Below are positions 59,085 to 64,000 of a DNA stretch of 64,000 nucleotides, piece after piece. This DNA is from an uncultured Clostridia bacterium (GTDB lineage Bacteria > Bacillota > Clostridia > CAKSNL01 > HGM11501): positions 186,001-250,000 of the forward strand of contig CAKSNL010000001.1 of assembly GCA_934476235.1 (NCBI GenBank), in the 5' to 3' direction. The notes beneath the pieces were generated by a model that was given only the letters and a program-made list of their open reading frames with translations, had not been told where the DNA came from and made no database searches. Each line of letters opens with the position of its first letter. The stretch's first letter is position 1. The position numbers were made by a program, and so were the translations under genes.

Positions 59085-59720
59085 TTATTTTTCGTTTTTA
59101 TAATAATCGCAGATGTCGGAAAGCACGCACCTTGAGCATGCGGGCTTTCTTGAGGAGCAGACCGCCCTGCCGTGGTCGACCATGTGGTGTCCAAGCTTTG
59201 TCATATAGTCCTCGGGGACAAAGGTTAAAAGGTCCTTTTCTATTTTTTCCGGCATAGTCTCCTTGGTAAGACCGATGCGCCCGGTAAGCCTCTTTGCGTG
59301 CGTGTCTATCACTATGCCGGGAATACCGAACGCGTCTCCCAGCACCAGATTCGCAGTTTTCCTCCCCGTCCCGGGAAGCGACAAAAGCTCGTTCATGGTC
59401 TTTGGCACCTCGCCGCCGAAGTCCGAAAGAAGCTTTTTTGAACATGCAATGATATTTTTTGCCTTGTTGTGATAAAAGCCCGTGCTTTTAATGTCCTCCT
59501 CCAGCTCCTTAATATCTGCCGAGGCGAAGGCTTCCACAGTCGGATATTTTTTAAACAGCGTTTTGGTAACCACATTGACTCGCGCGTCCGTGCACTGCGC
59601 GGCAAGCTGGGTCGCAATCAGGAGCTTAAAAGGCGTGTCGTAATTAAGCGTACATTCCGAATCCGGGTATAATTTTGAAAGTCTGTCCCTTATCAGTATT
59701 ATTTTTTCTTCTCTTTTCAA
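59085..59720 (-). CDS. nth: Endonuclease III
   Basis: 211 residues. Helix-hairpin-helix LLSLPGTGRKTANLVLGDAF with the catalytic Lys, the catalytic Asp in GIVIDTHAKRLTGRIGL, and a C-terminal [4Fe-4S] loop with the exact spacing C-x6-C-x2-C-x5-C (CSSRKPACSRCVLSDIC). It removes oxidised pyrimidines. A TTG at 59720 with AGGTGA upstream is the best start; the GTG at 59729 sits in that site. Confidence 0.95.
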   Translation of the reverse strand: MKREEKIILIRDRLSKLYPDSECTLNYDTPFKLLIATQLAAQCTDARVNVVTKTLFKKYPTVEAFASADIKELEEDIKSTGFYHNKAKNIIACSKKLLSDFGGEVPKTMNELLSLPGTGRKTANLVLGDAFGIPGIVIDTHAKRLTGRIGLTKETMPEKIEKDLLTFVPEDYMTKLGHHMVDHGRAVCSSRKPACSRCVLSDICDYYKNEK

Positions 59721-59809
59721 AAAAATCACCTGTTTCTAAGATATTATGCTTGAATTTTTCATATTAATATGATAATATAATAAATGATTTTTATCAAGGG
59801 GGAATTTTG

Positions 59810-60301
59810 ATGAATTTTCTTGACAAAACGACGGACGCTCTTTTGCGACTTGATAAATTTACGGCGTTTCTGACGGTCGGGGACTCCCGCTCGGTCAATC
59901 CGATGACTATCGGGTGGGCAAGCTTCGGCATCGCCTGCGGAAAACCGGTACTTTCCGTCATGATAAGGCAGTCGCGCTTTTCAAAAAAGCTGATTGATGA
60001 AAATCCCGTTTTCTCCGTCAGCATCCCGCGCGACGAATCTTACAAAAAGGCTCTTGCGGTCTGCGGCAGCCGCTCCGGGCGCGATACGGACAAAATGGCT
60101 CTTTGCGCTCTCGAAGCAGAAAAAGCCGATATCATTAATGTTCCCGGCATAAAAAACTGCCTCATGTACGAATGTAAGGTCATTTACAAAACCGAAATGA
60201 CAAATGAGCTGACCGTCCATGAAATGAGTTCTAAATGGTATAAGGACGGAAACTATCACACTATATACACAGGAGAAATTTTAAATATCAAAGGAGAGTA
60301 A
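59810..60301 (+). CDS. Flavin reductase-like (FMN-binding split-barrel) protein
   Basis: 163 residues. The flavin-binding split-barrel pattern is clear: NPMTIGWASFGIACGKPVLS, IRQSRFSKKLIDENPVFSVS, IPRDESYKKALAVCGSRSGRD. Members reduce or bind FMN with NAD(P)H or act as small flavoproteins in anaerobes. AAGGGGG lies before the ATG at 59810. It is two bases ahead of the rhamnosidase gene, so they share a transcript. Confidence 0.85.
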   Translation: MNFLDKTTDALLRLDKFTAFLTVGDSRSVNPMTIGWASFGIACGKPVLSVMIRQSRFSKKLIDENPVFSVSIPRDESYKKALAVCGSRSGRDTDKMALCALEAEKADIINVPGIKNCLMYECKVIYKTEMTNELTVHEMSSKWYKDGNYHTIYTGEILNIKGE

Positions 60302-60303
60302 CT

Positions 60304-61965
60304 ATGAACGGCATATTCAAGGAAGGAAATGCGGACGCGAGAGTCAAAAGGTACCTCGCTCCGAAAAAACTCATCTGGCAGAACGGTCCTGTCGAAAGCC
60401 CGGAAAAAATTATCGAGTCGGAAAAACCGGTTCAGGCAACGCTTAATCCGAGAAACAATTTCTGCGTAATCCAAGAGGGCGGCTCCATACTCGTTGATTT
60501 CGGGAGCGAGCTTCACGGCGGTCTGGCGCTCGTGATTCAGGGCTGCGAGTGCGCCGTTAAAAAGGCGGGCGCTCTTCACATCCGTTTCGGCGAATCCGTT
60601 ATGGAATGTATGACTCCCGTTTTCACGGAGAAAAACCCGACCAACGACCACGCAATACGTGACTTTGACCTTATGGTTCCCACCATGGGCACTATCGAGG
60701 TCGGCTACACCGGTTTTCGCTTTGTGAGAATTGACTGCACAAAGGGCTTTGTTCAGTTAAGCGCGGTAAGAGCGACGTTTGTTTATCAGGACGTTGAGTA
60801 TAAAGGCTCGTTTGAGTCGGACGATGAAATGCTCAACAAAATATGGGAGACCGCGGTCTACACCGTGCATCTTAACATGCAGAACTTCCTTTGGGACGGT
60901 ATAAAGCGCGACCGTCTTGTGTGGATCGGCGACATGCACCCCGAAACCTCCACCATTCAGAAGGTGTTCGGCTACAATGAGTGCGTTCCCAGAAGCCTTG
61001 ACTTTACCAAAAACAGCTTTGACGCGGATCAGTGGATAAACAACATTCCCTCATATTCCATGTGGTGGATAAAGATTCACTGGGACTGGTACATGCAGAA
61101 CGGCGACTACGAGTATCTTTGCGAGCAGAAGGATTATCTTTATAAAATGCTTGGCTTTATCTTCCCCAAGATAAAAGAGGACGGCACGATAGACATTGAC
61201 AGAACGTTTATCGACTGGCCGACCGAGCCGGATCCCGAAGGCTCCAGAGCCGGCATGCACGCGATCCTCACCATGGCGATGGACGCGGCGGCAAACATTG
61301 CCGGTGAATATAAGGACGGAGCAATGCGCGAAAAGTGCTTAAAGTACGCCGAAATCTTAAAGGCTCACGCTCCGAACCCCGGAAAATGCAAACAGGCGGC
61401 AGCGCTTTTGGCACTCGCCGGATGCCTTGACTATGACAAGGCGAATAAAGAGGTTCTCTCGGTTGACCCGCTTCACAACCTTTCGACCTTCTTGGGCTAT
61501 TACATATTAAAGGCGCGCGGCGAGGCGGGCGACGTTGCCGGCACGATCGAGCTCATGGATAAGTTCTGGGGCAGAATGATCGAGCTGGGCGCAACCACCT
61601 TCTTTGAGGACTTTAACTTGGAATGGGCTGAAAACGCCTACAGGATAGACGAGATGGTTCCCGAGAACGCTAACGATATTCACGGCGACCACGGCGCGTT
61701 CTGCTACAAGGGCTTCCGCCACAGTCTGTGCCACGGCTGGGCGTCCGGTCCCGCGGCATATATCCAGGAATACATTCTCGGCGTTAAGATTTTAGAGCCC
61801 GGATGCAAAAAGGTTAAGATTCAGCCGAACTTAGGCTCGCTTACTCACATCAGGGGTACGTATCCCACGCCGTACGGCATTATCAGCATTGAAGCGTCGA
61901 AAAATGCAAAGGGCGAAACAGAGGTCAGCATCTCCGCTCCCGGCGCAGTAACTGTCGTAAGATAA
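60304..61965 (+). CDS. GH78-type alpha-L-rhamnosidase (six-hairpin glycosidase), short form
   Basis: 553 residues, no signal peptide. A short N-terminal beta domain (LVDFGSELHGGLALVIQG; GYTGFRFVRID) leads to the (alpha/alpha)6 barrel with LWDGIKRDRLVWIGDMHPET, which holds the likely catalytic acids, then FIDWPTEPDPEGSRAGMHAI and FFEDFNLEW, and closes with a C-terminal beta domain (PYGIISIEASK). It lacks the extra N-terminal modules of the 729-residue paralogue and differs in the acid motif (RDRLVWIGD against RDERKGWTGD), so specificity probably differs. It follows the flavin-reductase-like gene by two bases. Confidence 0.85.
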   Translation: MNGIFKEGNADARVKRYLAPKKLIWQNGPVESPEKIIESEKPVQATLNPRNNFCVIQEGGSILVDFGSELHGGLALVIQGCECAVKKAGALHIRFGESVMECMTPVFTEKNPTNDHAIRDFDLMVPTMGTIEVGYTGFRFVRIDCTKGFVQLSAVRATFVYQDVEYKGSFESDDEMLNKIWETAVYTVHLNMQNFLWDGIKRDRLVWIGDMHPETSTIQKVFGYNECVPRSLDFTKNSFDADQWINNIPSYSMWWIKIHWDWYMQNGDYEYLCEQKDYLYKMLGFIFPKIKEDGTIDIDRTFIDWPTEPDPEGSRAGMHAILTMAMDAAANIAGEYKDGAMREKCLKYAEILKAHAPNPGKCKQAAALLALAGCLDYDKANKEVLSVDPLHNLSTFLGYYILKARGEAGDVAGTIELMDKFWGRMIELGATTFFEDFNLEWAENAYRIDEMVPENANDIHGDHGAFCYKGFRHSLCHGWASGPAAYIQEYILGVKILEPGCKKVKIQPNLGSLTHIRGTYPTPYGIISIEASKNAKGETEVSISAPGAVTVVR

Positions 61966-61967
61966 CA

Positions 61968-62002
61968 AAACCCCCGAAGCCAATGGCTTCGGGGATTTTT
62001 CT
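61968..62002 (+). terminator. Rho-independent terminator
   Basis: CCCCGAAGCC, loop AAT, GGCTTCGGGG, then ATTTTTC, after the rhamnosidase stop. Confidence 0.9.
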
Positions 62003-62119
62003 TTATATTCCCGGTCTCAAACTTTTCGGGAAGCTTTTTTCTTTCGTTCTTTTTACCTCTCACACATCCGGATGATAAAAAGAGCAGCAGTGCCGCCTTA
62101 AGGCAAAGTATTTTTTCAT
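62000..62119 (-). pseudogene. Small lipoprotein gene with a frameshift in its start run of A
   Basis: AGGAGGAACGGGGG and an ATG at 62117-62119 precede six A. In the ATG frame only 19 codons are open. In the frame that one more A would give, the product begins ILCLKAALLLFLSSGCVRG, a standard lipoprotein signal with lipobox SSGC. A lost A in the homopolymer is the simple reading; a sequencing error or slippage are alternatives. Confidence 0.4.
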
Positions 62120-62149
62120 ATAACCCCCGTTCCTCCTGTAAGGGAATTA

Positions 62150-63808
62150 TCACTTCTTTTTAGACCATGTGTCCTTAAGCGTTACCGTTCTGTTAAAGAC
62201 CATGTTCTCCGACTTTGAATCGCGGCAAAAATAACCTAAGCGGACAAACTGGAACTTGTCGCCCGGCTTTGCCTCGGAAAGCGATTTTTCCATAACGCAG
62301 TCTTTATACTCCTTAAGCGATTCCGGATTTAAGTAGTCCAGATAATACTCGCCCTCTGAAAGGTCGTTGATATTCGCCTTTGTGAAAAGAAGGTCGTAAA
62401 CCTTCGCGTCCGCCCTGACGTTTTCGGACGCCGACACCCAGTGAATAGTGCCCTTGACCTTTCTCCCGTCAACCGGGTTGCCGTTTTTCGTTTCAAGGTC
62501 AGCCGTGCAGATAATGCGCGTTACAGCGCCGTTTTCGTCAGTTTCCGCCTTGATGCACTTTATGATATATGCGCCCATTAAGCGAACCTCGCTGCCATCT
62601 TTAAGCCTGTGGAATTTGGGCGGAGGATCAAGCGCAAAATCGTCGCGCTCGATATAAAGCTCCCTGGTAAAGGGAATCTTTCTCGTTCCCGCGTTCTCGT
62701 CCTCCGGGTTATTCAAAACCTCGAAATACTCCGTTTTATCCTCGGGATAGTTCTCGATAACGACCTTAACGGGGTCAAGCACCGCCATACGGCGAAGCGC
62801 CTTTTTGTTAAGGTCGTTTCTCACGCAGTATTCCAAAAGCCCGTAATCGACCACACTGTCGGTCTTTGCCACGCCCGCGCGGCGGACAAATTCGATTATA
62901 GCCTCCGGAGTATAGCCCCTTCTTCTGAGCCCGGACAAGGTGGGCATTCTCGGATCGTCCCACCCGTCAACCTTGCCTTTTTCGACAAGCTCTCTTAAAT
63001 AACGCTTGCTTAAAACCGTATGCGTTATGTTGATTCTCGCAAACTCGATCTGTCTGGGCTTGTCCTTAAAGTCGATATTGTCAACCACCCAGTTATAGAG
63101 CGGTCTGTGATTTTCAAACTCCATGGAGCAAAGCGAGTGCGTAATTCCCTCCAGCGCGTCCTGTATCGGGTGCGCATAGTCGTAAAGCGGGTAAATGCAC
63201 CACTTTTTGCCCTGCCTGTGATGCTCGGCGTAAACGATTCTGTATATCGCCGGGTCGCGCATATTCATATTGGGCGACGCCATATCGATTTTTGCACGAA
63301 GCGTTTTTGCTCCCTCGGGGAACTCCCCGTTTTTCATCCTCTCGAAAAGGTCAAGGTTTTCCTCAACGCTTCTGTCGCGGTAGGGGCTGTTTTTGCCGGG
63401 CTCGGTGAGCGTTCCGCGGTAAGCGCGCATCTGGTCCTGCGAAAGGTCGCAGACGTACGCCTTCCCCGCCTTAATAAGTCCTACGGCGAACTCATAGCAT
63501 TTGTCAAAATAGTCAGACCCATAGTAAATGCCCCCGGTCGGCTCTGCTCCCAGCCACTTGATATCCTCGATTATCGACTGGACGTATTCATTATCCTCGC
63601 GTGCGGGGTTCGTATCGTCAAACCTCAAATTGAACAGTCCGCCGTACTTTTTCGCCGTGCTCGAATTGATCCATATAGCCTTCGCGCTGCCGATATGAAG
63701 ATAGCCGTTCGGCTCCGGAGGGAACCTTGTGTGTATCTGCCTTTTATAGCCCTCCTTTATTTCGTCGTCAATAATATCCAGTATAAAGTTGGAGTATTCT
63801 TCTGCCAT
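62150..63808 (-). CDS. glnS: Glutaminyl-tRNA synthetase
   Basis: 552 residues. The HIGH-type motif is EPNGYLHIGSAKAI and the KMSKS-type loop VLSKRYL, as in GlnRS; RFDDTNPAREDNEYVQSI and YDYAHPIQDALEGITHSLCS are further landmarks, followed by the two beta-barrel anticodon-binding domains. The ATG at 63808 has AAAGGTG ahead; a GTG at 63817 is weaker. It charges tRNA-Gln directly, so this organism need not rely on the GatCAB route for Gln. It follows the GluRS gene on the same strand. Confidence 0.96.
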   Translation of the reverse strand: MAEEYSNFILDIIDDEIKEGYKRQIHTRFPPEPNGYLHIGSAKAIWINSSTAKKYGGLFNLRFDDTNPAREDNEYVQSIIEDIKWLGAEPTGGIYYGSDYFDKCYEFAVGLIKAGKAYVCDLSQDQMRAYRGTLTEPGKNSPYRDRSVEENLDLFERMKNGEFPEGAKTLRAKIDMASPNMNMRDPAIYRIVYAEHHRQGKKWCIYPLYDYAHPIQDALEGITHSLCSMEFENHRPLYNWVVDNIDFKDKPRQIEFARINITHTVLSKRYLRELVEKGKVDGWDDPRMPTLSGLRRRGYTPEAIIEFVRRAGVAKTDSVVDYGLLEYCVRNDLNKKALRRMAVLDPVKVVIENYPEDKTEYFEVLNNPEDENAGTRKIPFTRELYIERDDFALDPPPKFHRLKDGSEVRLMGAYIIKCIKAETDENGAVTRIICTADLETKNGNPVDGRKVKGTIHWVSASENVRADAKVYDLLFTKANINDLSEGEYYLDYLNPESLKEYKDCVMEKSLSEAKPGDKFQFVRLGYFCRDSKSENMVFNRTVTLKDTWSKKK

Positions 63809-63830
63809 GAATTTCACCTTTCTTTCGTTT

Positions 63831-64000
63831 TTATTTTACAGCGTCAAGCGCTCTGTCAATTCTCCCTATAAGTCTATCCCTGCCGAGTATCTTGAACACG
63901 CTGTACATATCCGGCGAGTTTGTACGCCCGCAAACGGCGATTCTTAATATCATCGAAACGTCGCCGACGTGACCTTTATATCCGTCCGGATTTTCCTTAT
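63831..64000 (-). CDS. gltX: Glutamyl-tRNA synthetase, C-terminal part (gene runs off the window)
   Basis: 56 codons are visible, ending GRDRLIGRIDRALDAVK. The segment SMILRIAVCGRTNSPDMYSV is the C-terminal end typical of Clostridia GluRS. Its stop is 22 bases before the glnS start codon, so the two synthetases are probably co-transcribed. Confidence 0.8.
   Translation of the reverse strand, partial: KENPDGYKGHVGDVSMILRIAVCGRTNSPDMYSVFKILGRDRLIGRIDRALDAVK

Overview
The window looks like the chromosome of an uncultured or little-studied Clostridia-type member of the Bacillota, probably a gut or rumen spore-former. The signs are a complete ctsR-mcsA-mcsB-clpC operon under CtsR boxes, a SpoVM-like micro-gene, a YlmC/YmxH sporulation protein, S-layer-homology (SLH) surface proteins, DUF3793 with flavodoxin, DUF975, CdaA/CdaR, and ribosome binding sites close to AGGAGG. 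Most genes lie on the minus strand. Intergenic regions are AT-rich with clear sigma-A promoters and hairpin-T terminators.

Layout. 1-6563: a surface carbohydrate locus with a partial secreted protein, a five-repeat discoidin protein and a secreted TIM-barrel protein; two of its promoters share the same architecture and upstream repeats. 6672-11093: an operon of SDR dehydrogenase, GH16 glucanase-like enzyme, enolase-superfamily sugar-acid dehydratase and MBL-fold lactonase-like enzyme, with a divergent AraC regulator; this set could run an oxidative, non-phosphorylating sugar route. 11270-16425: acetyltransferase and the CtsR/McsAB/ClpC stress operon. 16446-23376: a circularly permuted MetQ lipoprotein, then a surface operon (CAP-SLH protein, SLH protein, lipoprotein) downstream of a LytTR two-component system. 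23507-24121: a Nudix enzyme. 24203-31759: an accessory strip of small unrecognised membrane, lipoprotein and soluble genes, an amber-interrupted gene, a serine-recombinase remnant, a MntA/HepT pair, tRNA-Leu with a partial second copy, and a spoVM-like micro-gene with a small membrane-protein gene. 31897-38716: M20 peptidase, a decayed ketopantoate-reductase-like gene, methyltransferase, flavodoxin and DUF3793 under metal-regulator-like operators, RNase P RNA, HAD phosphatase, AbrB-type regulator, tRNA-Thr, tRNA-Tyr and a DUF975 membrane protein. 38802-64000: mostly core genes (HtpX, Nfn-type transhydrogenase pair, glutamate dehydrogenase, RsmE, exonuclease III, L32, CdaA/CdaR, UDP-GlcNAc epimerase, RqcH, citrate synthase, PrmA, endonuclease III, GlnRS, partial GluRS) with two alpha-L-rhamnosidase-family enzymes.

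The strongest unusual observation is the 283-residue MetQ/NlpA-family lipoprotein at 16446-17297. Its two halves are in swapped order relative to every MetQ I know, while the lipoprotein signal stays at the N terminus. Other points worth a look are a repeated, unnamed domain in the SLH proteins, a histidine-less HPt protein beside an internally deleted response regulator, direct repeats suitable for a LytTR regulator in front of the SLH operon, paired metal-type operators in front of DUF3793-flavodoxin, the amber-split gene, and two small genes (23 and 48 codons) that are easy to miss. No CRISPR array, rRNA operon, intact insertion sequence or complete prophage was seen.
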